Below, piece after piece: positions 21,601 through 32,755 of a DNA stretch of 64,000 nt; positions within the stretch are counted from its first letter, which is position 1; every line of letters starts with the position of its first letter. A program made the position numbers and the translations under genes. This stretch comes from Amoebophrya sp. A120 (lineage: Eukaryota; Sar; Dinophyceae; Syndiniales; Amoebophryaceae), in contig CAJINV010000001.1 of NCBI GenBank assembly GCA_905178155.1, positions 2,656,089-2,720,088 on the forward strand, read 5' to 3'. Below the pieces are notes generated by a model. That model made no database searches and was not told the DNA's origin. It saw nothing but the letters and a program-made list of their open reading frames with translations.

Positions 21601-24600
21601 GCACAGCGGCTGCGGGACGCCTTCGACTGGGTCATCGTGCCCATGGCCTCGGTCGACGGGGTTGTCGCGGGGCACTCGCGCTGTCCAGGCGGGCACGACA
21701 CGGTCAGTCTCCACAGGCACTGGCAGAAGATGGGGACGAGGACGAGTAGTAAAACTAGTAGCGCAACGATTTCTACTAGTACTTCTACGCTGGATCAAAC
21801 TATTAGCTCCGTTCTTGGGGCCACGACGACGTCCACTGATGTGCCTAATGCTGCTTCCGAAAGCGAAAGAACTGTCGTGCCCCTGGTCGTGAAGGCGTTG
21901 CGCGCCAAACTGGAGCAGATCCAAAACGAGGAAGGGAGGCAGATTGTGTCTGTCATCGACTTTGAATCGCAGGTGAGCAAGCGCGACTCGATCCTGTCCT
22001 TGACGCAGTCTTACTTTTCCAACTTTTCCGCCAAGGGGCTAACACCGAATAGGCCACCAGAAATGTCGTCGAGTGGTGCGACGTCGAATGCGGCGGGTGG
22101 GCAACAACAGCAGCAGCAGCAGCAGCAGCCTAAGGACCACGACAACGGTATCCTGAGTAAAAACGTACCCACACCAGAGTCAGGATGGGGATTTTGCAAC
22201 ACAAACCTAGGAGTTTTGTGAGTCACGCATGACAAGTTTCAGTCCGTAAGGTAGTGCAAGGTAGCAAGGAAAGCCGCATCACAAATCGATCTGCTAATCC
22301 TGTTTACAGTATTACAAGTTCCCAAACACGATTGAAAATGCCTGTCATGGGGTTGCGCATCACAAATGTTCCTGTCATGGCAAAGTCGCATGACAACTCT
22401 GGTGTGGGTACGTTTTTACTCAGGATAAACGGAGATGAGACGTTCGACGAGTCCGCGCAGAGATACCGCCAGCGCCTGCGCGACTACATGAAACGCGAGG
22501 ACGTGCGACTGACCTATTTGCCGGACTTCCTCGGTCGTGCCTGCATGGATGTGGATTTGGAGAAGTGTCAACACTTCGCGGCAAAAACGCCGAGTGCTGT
22601 CTTTTGTGCAGAGGTGAATAGCGCAAGTAGCCTCGTTGCGGGTGCTGGGGTGAAAAGTAGCAGCGACCCCCTCCGGAGGAACATCAGCGCTTCGGGCCTT
22701 GCAGGTGAAGATGTTGGGGCTGCGAACAATCCAGATGAGGACCTCGATGCGGATTTGGAAGATGTGGAGGAGGACGAGGAGGAGGACGAGGATCTGGATG
22801 AAGCTAACAACCCAGCTGAGGGCGAGGAAACTGCGACAGCCGGCGCGGCTGGCGGAAAGGAAGGCTCTTCTTCCACAGCGGCGCTAGTAGCAACATCTGA
22901 CTCATCAACAGTCGCTGCGAACAAATCACAGAATAGCGCCGGCAAAACAAAATCGCAGGCGGTGATTCCTTTTGCCAAGGGCGAGGTGCGCGAAATCCGG
23001 GATGCGGCGCTGGGAGGGACCAATGCTAAAGCGACGAGTCTAGCGGGGCCCTACTCGTCCGCAAGCCGGCGGGTCGGCCCGGACCGCGCCAGTCTGCGCA
23101 TGGCGCTCTCCGCGGAGCTGCACAACTGTTGCTTCCTGTCGATCGAGACCTCCCTGTTCGGGATCTCCTCCCTCACGAGCCGCTTGGAAGTGCAGCGGAA
23201 GCGGTCCAGGCCGTACCAGCGCGCGTACGGGCGTCCGGCGCTGCTGGACTACGTCTCCGGGAGCCGGGAGCTGCACAGGTTTTTCGGCAAGGGCACGCCG
23301 TTCTGCGGGATCCGACTCGCGTCGCTTGGGCTCGCGTTGGGCTTGTCGCTGTTCCGGCTTCTCGTGGCGCACGAACTGGAGGGCGAGAAGAATGCCAACA
23401 GCAATCTGCACGGGTGCCCCAACGCCGCGCCGAAGGAAATCCGGCCCTGGACGCCGCGCACGCAGGAGCAGATCGTGTGGGAGATCGCGCGCACCCGGTG
23501 CCAGAGTCTCGGCGAGTGCCGGATGCGCAGCGCCGGCGTGCTGGCGACGCCACGGCAGGTGCGGTTCACCAAACCGTTCTTCGACCTGTGGATCTCCCTC
23601 GTCGAGGGAAATTTGGTCGAGAATTTACCGCAGAAGAGCTCCAAAGAACAGGCGTTAGCGCGCAAGGCGGTGGCGGAGCGACCGCAGACCTGGAGCCGGC
23701 TGAAGCCAACAACCTTGTCTCTCACCTTCGCCCCACCGTCCGCTTGCGCGCGACACAGTTTGTCGACCTCAAAGTGCTGTCACGGCGGCCTGCTCCCCTT
23801 CGACAGCGACGATCTGTCCATGTTCCGGAAACACTGCCCCTGGCTGGACGTGGAAACGCTTTTGAAGTACAAAATCGCCGTATTAAGAGGAAAAATCCCC
23901 CCTCCCCATATCGAAAAGGTATGTTTCCGAAAATTTGCGTTGCTGATTTGAGACCCCAAACCACGTGTGTCTTGCAAGAAGGCAACGCTACAACCTCCGC
24001 AGCATTTTGTAGGCGGTTTGTGATGCTGATGGGCCTACAGCATGGCCGTTTCTCATGCTAGACGCCTAGGCCAAAACCTCTCGCCTTAGGCTCAGTATGG
24101 GCCTGCAGTCCTCTAGTGCAAGACAAATCTGATTTGTGTACGCAAATCCTGCGTCAGAGACTTCGTTTTGATATGGGGAGGGGGGATTTTTCCTCTCAAT
24201 ACGCCGAGTTTCGCCCCTTGAACAAGCGCTTTCCCTGGAAGTTCAACGCGGACGTGGCTTCCGCGGTGGAAGTGATCACCGTGCCGGCCCAATTATCGCA
24301 CTCGTCCTCGTCACAGCCCCAATTAGTGAACAGCGGTTTCGGCGGATCCGGCGGGTCCTCGTTCGGTTTTGGGTTCGGCTCCACGGGGAAGAACAAGGAT
24401 CATGACAATGCTGCAAATACTAAATCCACGTCGCCGATGAAAAGGCTGTCGCACCAATCCTCCTCGACGGCCCTCGCGATCGGGCAAGACGCGTCCGGCG
24501 ACATCGACCCCTTTTCCGTGTTTCACAAGACCACGTCGCAAAAGCGTCTCGCGACAATCGCGGAGCCCATTCCCTCGAGCAACGAGGGCAGCGCGAAGGA

Positions 24601-27600
24601 CGATGTGGTGTCGCAGCCGGAACATCATCAAATGGAGCATGCGCTGCCGTTGACGCAACTGATGCAAAAACTGCAGCAGCACGCGGGGGAGCACTCGTTG
24701 TTGCCGATTTCGGTCAAATACAGCATGGAAAATGAGGGAAAAATGCCGGATTTCGAACTCCTCGCACAGGAGACGAACGCGAATTTTGGCAACATCGTCA
24801 CGCAACTGCTCACCAACCCGGATTTGGCCAAGAGCGTCCGGTGGGACGAACTGTCGACCGAGGATCAGCAGATGCTGCGGTTGCACCTCGCCATGTTGAA
24901 GACCTGTGCGGTGTCTGCGACGGGGAATGAGCGGGTGTTCGTCCGCGAGCCCTGCCACCGAACCCTGACCAGCGAGCTTCTGTGCCCGAATTTGAAAGGT
25001 CCGGCGGTCACCCCCCGGAAAAAGAAGAAGAAAACGTCGAATGCAACTGCTTCGAGGCAAGGCGGAATAAGTACGTCTAAACGGGACGAAAGGTCCACAT
25101 CTCCGGACAGCAGGCACAAGATTCCGATGTCGTCGCCCATGCTTCGGATGTTGGCGGAAACGAGAACCCCCGGGAGTTCTCCCGAGGACTGGCGAAGGAG
25201 AAACGAAGTCGCAAACACGACGAAACCGAGTTTGTACATGGAAGAATTTGCCTCCAGTGGGGACGACGGCCAGGAATACGAGTATGACTCTGAGGACCAG
25301 TTGCGCAAGGACGTGCGCAGACTCGTCCGACAGTACGTCGTCGATGGAGACAGCAGCGAGTACTGCAGCACGTCCCCGTCCTCCGCCGGCACGGGGTCGC
25401 CCAATCCCCGGCGCGGGACCAGCGTGGGAAGTGAGTCCGGTATTGTTCGGGAGAAGAAGAGCAGCAAATCCGCATCACGTAGAAACAAGAGCGCTGCAGC
25501 CCTCGCGTATCCTTCTCGCGCCACGCAAAAGAAGCTTTTGGCCGGGTTGGCGAAGTACGAGCAGACCTTGTCCGGGCCCATGCGCAAACGCGGACGGATC
25601 TACAAGAAGCGCAAGCTGCGGAAGGAAAAGGGCTTTGTCGGTTCAGAGTCCTTTCAGCGGCTCGCGTCGGGCGTGCGCTCGCTTGTGAACAAAAAGAAGA
25701 AGATGCTGGGTGGCGGGAGACAGGACAACATGGGCGGAGAGAACAGCAGCAGTCAGAGTCCGCACAAGCTGTCGCCGCTGCGGCTGACGAAGCACCACAA
25801 CTGGAATGATCTCGCGGCTGCGCACCGGGATCTGTTGAATCAAGACAACAGTAGACAGCACGGGGGCATGTTGGCTGCGACCACCAGTCAACACGCGCAG
25901 AAGGAACAAACGCTGGAAGAACTGAATGAAGAAGATTCATCGAGTTGCAGTGCTTCAGCCCCGCCCTTGCCGCGGGCACCCGCAGGGTCGACGATGACGG
26001 CGTCTTTCACTTCTGGTGCGGCTTCGGAAAACCCCACAGGAGGACAACAGCAACAAACACAGCAAGCCTCCTTTTCCTCCACCGCTGCGCGCATCTACGC
26101 TGATCAGGTGTCCGACGATCCCCACCGGATCACGCAGTTTGACGTGCAGAACTGGACGAAGACAGGGCCCATCGACCAAACGCCGCCCTCGCGCGGTTTG
26201 TACTCCGCCAACACGCCCGACGACCCGCTTTCGGTGGGGAAGCAAGTGGAATCTGCAAACGGAGGGAATAGCAACCCCAACAACGGAACTTCTTCCAACG
26301 GCAAATACGATCCGATCACGGAGGCGGCGCGGCGCCGGCGCACCTTGCAGACGCCGAAAACACCCTACCGGCAGCCCTGGGGGGTGCAGCCCACTGCGTT
26401 ACCTCCCGCGGCGCCGGGGAACGACGTGATAACGCCGAGTAAAGAGCAGTCGCAGAAAAGCTACTATCTGCAGAACAAGGAGCATAGTAGTTCCTCTGCG
26501 AAAAAGCGGATGAACAAGCGGAACGAACCGGAATACTTGAAATGCTCTAAAACCTTCGCCGAGGGCGTGATCCACCATCGGAGATTGATCGGGACAAGGG
26601 AAAACAGCGCTTCCTCCGCATCGTCCACTGCAGGCGACTTTGGGTTCGACGAGAGCACGCGACCACCTTTGCCAGCTGGTCTCTCATCTTCAAGCAAGAA
26701 ATTATACTACCACGCGCAGAGCCCCACGGGGAAGCATACGCTCGACGCGGATCTGTTTGCGGGTTTGGTGAACCGCGTGAAGGGGGCGATGCCCGGTCCG
26801 CTTTCCGACGTGGAGATGGGACAGCAGCGGGGCGGTGGACAGCAGGGAAATGCGAACGAGGAGGACAGCGCGACATCGCAATCGAATTCCCTAGGTCGGG
26901 TTCGGCTCGACGGCTGGCATCGCGGGTTGAATAACGTCGACGGGGAGTCGAATGGAAGCAAAAAAGGCACAAGCGATATCGAGGTGGACGACGGGAATTA
27001 TTTGGACGATGTGAACGAAACGATGTTGTCAAAAGTGCTGGATGGCGGAGAGGAGGACGAACATGATGATCGACTCGGGAATGCCATGGATCCTGATGCA
27101 ATGAATAACAGTTCCGACATTTCTGTCGTTCGCGGCGAAGCGCGCGTGAGTGTCGACGGACGGTCGCCGCAAAACCGAACGGAAAGAGCGTTTGTTTCTG
27201 ACGAGGAACCGGGTGAAGCGGTAGAGCACGATGGAACACCACTCGAGTCCCACCTCGTCCCGCAATTCAGTGACACATCCGAGAAAGACGCCGAGTCTGA
27301 CACTGCCGTTTCTGGCGATTCAAAGAAGAATATAGCCGCGATTCAACAACGACAAAAAAACCTCTTACTTTCGCCCTCGGAACACGACCGGCCGCAGGGG
27401 CGCCGAACGACAAGGCGGGGGCAGGGGCAGCGCAGTGGGAGACCGATCGAGACCGAGGTGACGCGGTTCAAACAGTTGAACGGTACTAGTACTGCAGGAG
27501 CGGCAGGCGGACCGCAACTACTCGGGTCGTCGAGTGCGACATCAAATGTGCATCCCGCTACGAGCAAGCGGGACGCCAAGGCGAAAACGCTGGGACTGGG

Positions 27601-28564
27601 GACGACGACAAATTTCTACAATCGGGACACTCACTTTGCTTCGATGGACAGTTTGGCCGGCGCCTCTGAAGACATGACACAGGCGGCGATTGAATTGCTC
27701 CGGACAGGAAACACGGACATTATGAAAGTCGAATCCGTTGGATCGCTGTCCTTTGCGGGAGGTGGAAATAACGCTACTTCCGCTGCCTCTTCCAGCAAAA
27801 GCAAGCAAATGCAGCCAAATCTTCCACCGCAGGTGCCTACAACCACGTCGACGTCCAGCACACAGAGATTAGCGCAAGTCGACTTTTCGCAAGCCATCAT
27901 GACGAGGCCGAAGGGCAGCCCGGCGGGGAGCGACAGGTCATCTGACCATCCTGCAGCCCCTGCGCATGACAGTACTAATAGTAACCTTCCGTCGAATGCC
28001 AGTGGTGCAACAACCACGTCGACAGTGAAACCGCACGTGATCGCGAAGCCGAATTACTCCACGACGCATAATAAACCCGTGATTTCGAGGACGAACTCGA
28101 AGGAGGACCGCGCGGAAGCGATTTCTTCCTCTTTCACCAGCGCCCAGAAGCAGCAGCAATCCGAAGTGGAGCAGCTCGCCGGCCTCGTCACGAACAAGGA
28201 CGGCACGATAGACATTTTATCGGCGATGAACAAAAACCTACGCAAGCAGCTAAAGGAGATCGGGGTGAAGGATAGCAAAGAACATCAAGCAGCAGGCGGT
28301 AGCACCACTCTACCATCATCACCAGGCGGGAAACTTGTGAAGGGGCAAACAAGTGGGCTCGTCGGCCGCAAGGACCATCATTTCTCCAGCACGTCGCGTT
28401 TCATCCAGCAGCAAGTGGTCGAGGCAACCAGTTTGCAGGCAACCGCGACCAGCAATCGTGGGTTCGGGTCAACTTTAGGTGGCGGCGGGACCAGCTCGCC
28501 GTTCAAGCGTTCACCCGGAAAATTGCCCAGGAAGAAGGACCAGACCGCGCCGAGGTTCCTGTGA
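18640..28564 (+). CDS. cytosolic carboxypeptidase (CCP/AGBL, M14)-like protein, 2,586 aa, zinc ligands lost
   Basis: Exons 18640-18680, 18965-19017, 19285-19549, 19879-20133, 20401-20438, 20723-20971, 21095-22148, 22433-23880 and 24207-28564 sum to exactly 2,586 codons. Seven gaps are introners; 20972-21094 is GT-AG. Residues about 33-300 match the CCP N-terminal beta domain (FSAAFENGNL, ALWFHFAVYGG, FEIVNLNRAKA, SSLPYTLTHLRR). Residues 430-960 match the M14 catalytic domain (VLVLIARQTPSDTSSSWVMQ, PMASVDGVVAGHSRC, FLSIETSLFG). CCPs trim glutamate from tubulin using zinc held by HxxE and a later His. Here HPGE is TPSD (446-449) and DLHGH is DFESQ (589-593); Glu889 remains. The protein is probably a pseudoenzyme. 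An acidic insert (about 22690-22960) splits the catalytic domain. Some 1,450 Ser/basic-rich residues follow it. Confidence 0.85.
18681..18959. mobile_element. introner, family A (279 bp)
   Basis: Ends TATCCTGAGTAAAAACG and CGTTTTTACTCAGGATA. Direct repeat AGCGC at 18676-18680 and 18960-18964. Excision gives GCC AGC GCG CTG GCC, identical to the uninterrupted copy at 16806. This fixes the boundaries and the 5-bp duplication. Confidence 0.95.
19018..19279. mobile_element. introner, family B (262 bp)
   Basis: Ends TATGGGTTGCAAAAATGTC and GACATTTTTGCATTTGATA. Direct repeat TCGGT at 19013-19017 and 19280-19284. The uninterrupted sequence GCGGTTGATCATC is seen in the duplicate near 17757, confirming the insertion. 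Confidence 0.95.
19550..19873. mobile_element. introner, family C (324 bp)
   Basis: Ends TATTACAATGAAAAATGCCC and a partner finishing TTTTACTTTGATA, with CCCCATATC / GATATGGGG blocks just inside. Direct repeat GAGGT at 19545-19549 and 19874-19878. This is the only complete element for which one register of the repeat would give a GT...AG intron. Confidence 0.9.
20134..20395. mobile_element. introner, family E (262 bp)
   Basis: Ends TATAACTTGCTCAGG and CTCAGG-like partner TTTGAGCAGGTCATA. Inner arms carry AAACGTTACAAT and, on the right, two copies of ATTGTAACGTTTGAG. Direct repeat AGCAT at 20129-20133 and 20396-20400. Only copy of this family here. Confidence 0.9.
20439..20717. mobile_element. 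introner, family A (279 bp)
   Basis: Ends TATCCTGAGTAAAAACG and CGTTTTTAATCAGGATA. Direct repeat CTTGA at 20434-20438 and 20718-20722. Same internal orientation as the 18681 copy and very similar to it. Confidence 0.95.
22105..22127 (+). repeat. CAG microsatellite coding poly-Gln
   Basis: A CAA/CAG run coding a Gln tract in the carboxypeptidase-like protein, about 20 bp upstream of the introner at 22149. Confidence 0.85.
22149..22427. mobile_element. introner, family A (279 bp)
   Basis: Ends TATCCTGAGTAAAAACG and CGTTTTTACTCAGGATA. Direct repeat AACGG at 22144-22148 and 22428-22432. The internal sequence is in the opposite orientation to the 18681 and 20439 copies in the same gene. Confidence 0.95.
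23881..24201. mobile_element. introner, family C (321 bp)
   Basis: Ends TATTAAGAGGAAAAATCCC and GGGATTTTTCCTCTCAATA. Direct repeat CGCCG at 23876-23880 and 24202-24206. Excision gives ATC GCC GAG TTT. Internal orientation is reversed relative to the 35485 copy. Confidence 0.95.
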
Positions 28565-29210
28565 GCCTGGAGGGAGCAGGAACTGTTTTGTAATTGAGCT
28601 GCTGTTGCGTGAGCCTGAAGTGCATCACGTGCGATGGACCGATTATTCAATGAGCTATGCAGGAAGGAAGTTCGTCGTCAACCTCGACGGCCTCGTTCTG
28701 ACGGATTAAGATGATATGCGCGTTATCCAGGTCGTCAGAAAAACTTTGAAATACAGAACATTTGTTTTCGGCGGGCTTCAATTCAAAGGTAAGAGTAAAA
28801 CTCGCTGAAAAGAGTTGCACGAAAGCCATTGATCCTGATTTTCGCGCGTTTTGTTCCATCTCGACTTGGCTGTCTTTTGACCTCGATCATGATCCTACAA
28901 GATCCACGTCTACTGCGGCTTCTTCTCCAATCCGAGTTGGAGTATTTTGCGTTTCGCCACTCAGTGCTTACTTTCCGTTTCGAAAGATCCAATGTGAAAT
29001 TAAGTAGACACAGGTCCGGCGCTCGTCGATCAGCACGAAAGACGTAACTGGGAGCGTCTTTGATGAAAGTTTAGCTGCGGCAAGGCCCAAGGTGGACCAT
29101 TTTGGGATAAGTTAAGTAGTTTTACTCAATCCAGAATGACTCGGAAGACTGCCGAAGTTTGAACCGCGATCGTGTCAGGACTTCCACTTCATACTCGTCA
29201 TTTTGAAAAA
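28565..29210. other. intergenic, leader region of the first tandem paralog
   Basis: Contains a short block (about 28790-28870, AAACTCGCTGAAAAGAG ... TTTTGTTCCATCT) that recurs upstream of the second paralog near 30525-30595 and more weakly upstream of the third near 32190-32260. No gene is seen. Confidence 0.6.
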
Positions 29211-30311
29211 ATGGCTCCTGCAAAAATTACTGTAGAACAGGAAGGACCGTCTGCCCGTTACGCAGCGTGGGTGGAGCGTCGCTTCTCCAGCTTTGTGCTG
29301 CAAGAGCAAGACAAGCAGCGGGTGAACGTCGAAGCACGAAGCGGAGCCGTGGTTGAAACGGACCCAATGAAAACGGTGCAGATTTTCCAGGAATCTACAA
29401 AGGAAGCGCACAGATGCGCGATACTAAAACTTGATTTGAAGTACCATCAACTGTGTGTGGAGGCTGCGCGACGCGGTTGGCTATGCAGCGAGGAGCTGAG
29501 GCGCACGGGACCGAAAAGTGCCGATTCCTTCTCTTGGATTTTTGGAAAACCAGCACTCGTTCAAAAACAAATTCCGGTGGGCGAGCAGGCCACGTTAGCA
29601 CAGCAGGATGTTCTCGAGATATGGTATGAAGATGATCCGACGATACACTACAGGGAATTCTATCCCGGGCCCGGAAAGCACTACGAGGCACTGTCTAAGT
29701 CCATAGCACAAGACCAGGTCCGCGCATGGATGAGCGTGGTGCGAAGAAGGTTTCAGGAGCAATCACAAATTTTGCACCCGCACTTGCCGTCCGAACTCTT
29801 CTTGAAGATTAGATTCTTTCTCCGACCCTGCGGTTCGGTCATCCTGAACCCTTTGTACCTGGCGGAGACTGCAGCGAAAAAGCGCCTGCGCGATATCGAG
29901 CCGCTAGCCGCAGCTGCGCTAAAAAACTGTTTGGAGGATGCACCGCGCGCTGCTGTACATGCTCCAGTTCTCAAACATGGAGCAACTGGAAAAGTTTGGT
30001 CGCGTCGGGATCCCGTGCGTAGGACCACCGTTGTCGGCTTGCAACTTGGAACGGGCCTGAGCTTCATGATAGAGGGAAGGGCGTTGCAGATGTGGCCTTT
30101 GAGTAGCGAGAACGAAATCATCGATAGCGAGGCATGGGAAACGCTTCGGCAGACGGAGATCGCAGATAAAGCGCCCCTCGTGCGTCCGTCGAAAGAGGAG
30201 GTGAAGTACGCGAATTTGATGGGCATCTTGCGGGAATTTTTTGAATCCAAAGGTTTGAAGTTTACCCAGAATGAGGAGGATCGTAGCAAGTTCGAGATCT
30301 CTTGGGGATAA
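29211..30311 (+). CDS. tandem family protein 1, 366 aa, unrecognised
   Basis: Single exon. The ATG at 29211 follows TTGAAAAA and fits the start positions of the two paralogs downstream. Features shared by all three copies, in order: GPSA-Y-AWVERR near the start; a cysteine-containing helix CVEAARRGWLC; WIFGKP; DQVRAWMSVVRRRF; LPSELFLKIRFFLRP then GSVILNPLYLAET; IADKAPLVRP; and the C-terminus YANLMGILREFFESKGLKF with FEISWG. The PSELFLKI segment slightly recalls an F-box, but I would not call it one. There is no signal peptide or membrane helix. Function unknown; a lineage-specific tandem family is the most that can be said. Confidence 0.8.
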   Translation: MAPAKITVEQEGPSARYAAWVERRFSSFVLQEQDKQRVNVEARSGAVVETDPMKTVQIFQESTKEAHRCAILKLDLKYHQLCVEAARRGWLCSEELRRTGPKSADSFSWIFGKPALVQKQIPVGEQATLAQQDVLEIWYEDDPTIHYREFYPGPGKHYEALSKSIAQDQVRAWMSVVRRRFQEQSQILHPHLPSELFLKIRFFLRPCGSVILNPLYLAETAAKKRLRDIEPLAAAALKNCLEDAPRAAVHAPVLKHGATGKVWSRRDPVRRTTVVGLQLGTGLSFMIEGRALQMWPLSSENEIIDSEAWETLRQTEIADKAPLVRPSKEEVKYANLMGILREFFESKGLKFTQNEEDRSKFEISWG

Positions 30312-30959
30312 CCCAGTTTCGTGTGAGAACCAAGGAGGGAGCAACATAGACCGTGTTTCAGCTGAAGTGTATCACTTCCGCATGGCTTGCTCCAGGTCTA
30401 ATTGGGCCTCCGCACCGGCAGTCTGACAGATGAATATGTGCGTGGTAGAGGATGTGGTTGTCGGAAAACTTGTGGAATAATAAAGGACCCGTGTTTGCGC
30501 CGGACTTCATCTCTCGAAAGTTGAAACTCGCTGAAAAGAGTACTAAAAACGAAAGCGTCATTCATTCGCTGTGTTTTTGTTCCATCTTGAGGCGGGCGTC
30601 GACTTTGATCGTGATCCCTACGCGATGTATGTGTGTATTTCCGCAGGTCTTTGCTATTCGCATGCTATTCAAATAATTTTTGCCCTACTCGAGCCAACAG
30701 GAGGACGATCATGAAAGCTAGCTGTGTAGTCAAGACCGAAGTCCGACAAGTTTTGTACGACTTTGAAGTTGTAGATTCAGCGAAAATCGGGAACACCTTG
30801 AAACAGAAAGTTCATGTTTTTGCAAGTGATCACTGGAGGAACATGATTTGGGACTAGAAACTGAAGCGGAGCAACGTTAGTAAACGTAATTAGCTTGGCC
30901 TTGGTAGTATACAGAGTTGTTGAAGGTAGCATTTCCATCTCGTTGTACATTCGAGAACA
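30312..30959. other. intergenic between paralogs 1 and 2
   Basis: Duplicated leader sequence. Besides the AAACTCGCTGAAAAGAG block it holds GACGATCATGAAAG at about 30705-30717, repeated at about 32405-32415 in the next spacer. A 49-codon frame opened by that ATG (30711) differs between spacers, so I do not call it a gene. Confidence 0.6.
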
Positions 30960-32021
30960 ATGTCAGAGTATGGGGCAAGATTTGCAACTGAGGTTCGCGG
31001 TCCGTCTGCAGCGTATGGAGCCTGGGTAGAGAGGCGCATCGCCGGCTATTTACTGCAGCAGCAAGAGAATCATCGGCTTGGTATCGAAACAAGAAGTAGA
31101 GACATTGCAGACGAGGACCCAAAGAACAAGAAAACTGTTCAGAATCTAAAGCAATCCACGACCGAAGCAAACATGTGCGGGGCAATAGAGCTCGACTTGA
31201 AGCTTCATAAAGAGTGTGTGGAAGCTGCGCGACGCGGTTGGCTGTGCAAAAAGGAAAGTGACGACTTTTTTGTCTGGATTTCAGGGAAACCATTTCCACA
31301 GGAACAGCTGGTCTCGGACGGAGAGGCCGGGTTGGCGCGACAGCCACATCTCGAAATCTGGGAGGATGGTCCGCCCCCAGCTCGTCGCTCCTGCCGTGGC
31401 ATTTCCGGGAATTACATGAAGGCGCCTTCTGATTCCGTCGCGCAGGACCAGCTTCGTGTATGGATGACTGTGGTGCGCCGGCGCTTTCCTGTGAAGAGTC
31501 AAATGCCGCACTTTCCCTTTGAGCTCTTTTTGAAAGTGAAGAGCTTCATGCGGCCGCTCGGATCTGTCATTCTGAATCCGTTGTACCTAGCGGAAACTGC
31601 AACGCGCAAGCGCCAACTTGACATTGAGCCGCTACTCGGAGCTGCCCTCAGCAACTGTTTTGCGGATCTGAAGAAAACTACAGCAAGTGGCAGCGTCGGT
31701 TGGACTCGTGACGCGAAGAAAACTGTCAACGGCGCCAGTGTAAGTGTACGAATCAGCCTGGGAAATCGGGTTTTTACGTTGGAAGGTAAGAGGTCGCAGA
31801 TGTGGCCGATGAGAAGTGAGGATGACATCATCGATAGTCCGGACTGGGAATTCCTCCGACAGAAAGAGATCGCAGATAAGGCGCCTTTCGTGCGTCTTTG
31901 GCAGGAGGAGGCGAAGTACGCGAATTTGATGGGGATCTTGCGCGAATTTTTTGAATCCAAAGGTTTGGAGTTTACCCAGAACGAGGAAGATTGTAGCAAG
32001 TTCGAGATCTCTTGGGAATAA
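30960..32021 (+). CDS. tandem family protein 2, 353 aa, unrecognised
   Basis: Single exon starting MSEYGARFATEVRGPSAAYG. It keeps every conserved block of paralog 1, including CVEAARRGWLC, GSVILNPLYLAETA, IADKAPFVR, and the near-identical C-terminal 40 residues (MGILREFFESKGLEF ... FEISWE). It is closer to paralog 3 than to paralog 1, with VRRRF, FLKVKSFMRPLG and DIEPLLGAAL in common. Strong conservation at both ends and a variable middle (about residues 95-140) suggest a structured core with a divergent loop. Function unknown. Confidence 0.8.
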   Translation: MSEYGARFATEVRGPSAAYGAWVERRIAGYLLQQQENHRLGIETRSRDIADEDPKNKKTVQNLKQSTTEANMCGAIELDLKLHKECVEAARRGWLCKKESDDFFVWISGKPFPQEQLVSDGEAGLARQPHLEIWEDGPPPARRSCRGISGNYMKAPSDSVAQDQLRVWMTVVRRRFPVKSQMPHFPFELFLKVKSFMRPLGSVILNPLYLAETATRKRQLDIEPLLGAALSNCFADLKKTTASGSVGWTRDAKKTVNGASVSVRISLGNRVFTLEGKRSQMWPMRSEDDIIDSPDWEFLRQKEIADKAPFVRLWQEEAKYANLMGILREFFESKGLEFTQNEEDCSKFEISWE

Positions 32022-32755
32022 CCGAGGTTCGTGTGAAAAGCTAGGACGAAGGCATGAAGAGTTTCACATTCATAGGTATCAGCTGTATGTCCTTGACGCA
32101 GGCCCCGGCATTGGGACAGAATATGTGCGTCATCCGGGATACGGCTGTCAGAAGAGTTGTGACATAAGGGAAACCTGTTTGGAGAGTTGAAAACTCGATG
32201 ACAGTACGAGTAAGTACCAAAAGTAAAAGCGTTCATCCGTTGTGTCTTTGTTCTATCTACTTGGGATTATTTGGCTTCGATCCCTACGAGAGCAGAGGCA
32301 CGCGCAGCTCCAGAGGGCTTAGCGTGTCGAGTTCGAGTGCTTTGCTTTTCGAATGCTATTCGAAGATGACCGATACTCCTGTGCTAGTCGAGGTGAAAGA
32401 AAGACGATCATGAAAGTTAGCGGCGCAAAGACCAAAGCTGGACAATCCTTGCAGGACTTCTCATTTCTAAATAGAAATTTCTTGGAAATCCAAATCCAAA
32501 ACAACTTGCCAGAGAAATCTGAATGTTCAAATCATCTTGTCGTGAGTGATCATGTGTGCGGCTGCACGGGGCGCTTTTACAAACGACGGAAGTCTGGTAG
32601 GAACTGAAGCGGTGTGTTAAGATGGACATTTCACTTGGTAGGTGAATGTACTAGCATCTCCATTCGAGGCTGTCGGATTCCATTAAAACGACGACAAGGA
32701 AGTAGTAGCATTTTCATTCGACTCCATTTGCTTGTACCTTCGAGAAAATAAATAA
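32022..32755. other. intergenic between paralogs 2 and 3
   Basis: Third instance of the duplicated leader, more diverged; includes GACGATCATGAAAGTTAGC near 32405. No gene is called. Confidence 0.55.

Noticed and set aside
25077-25979. 300-codon minus-strand frame opposite the long carboxypeptidase-like tail
   Set aside because: Shadow of a 4.3-kb plus-strand exon whose frame is fixed by the upstream splice phase.
29820-29860. F-box in the tandem paralogs (PSELFLKIRFFLRP)
   Set aside because: Only the first few residues resemble an F-box; it lies in the middle of the protein and the downstream pattern does not fit.
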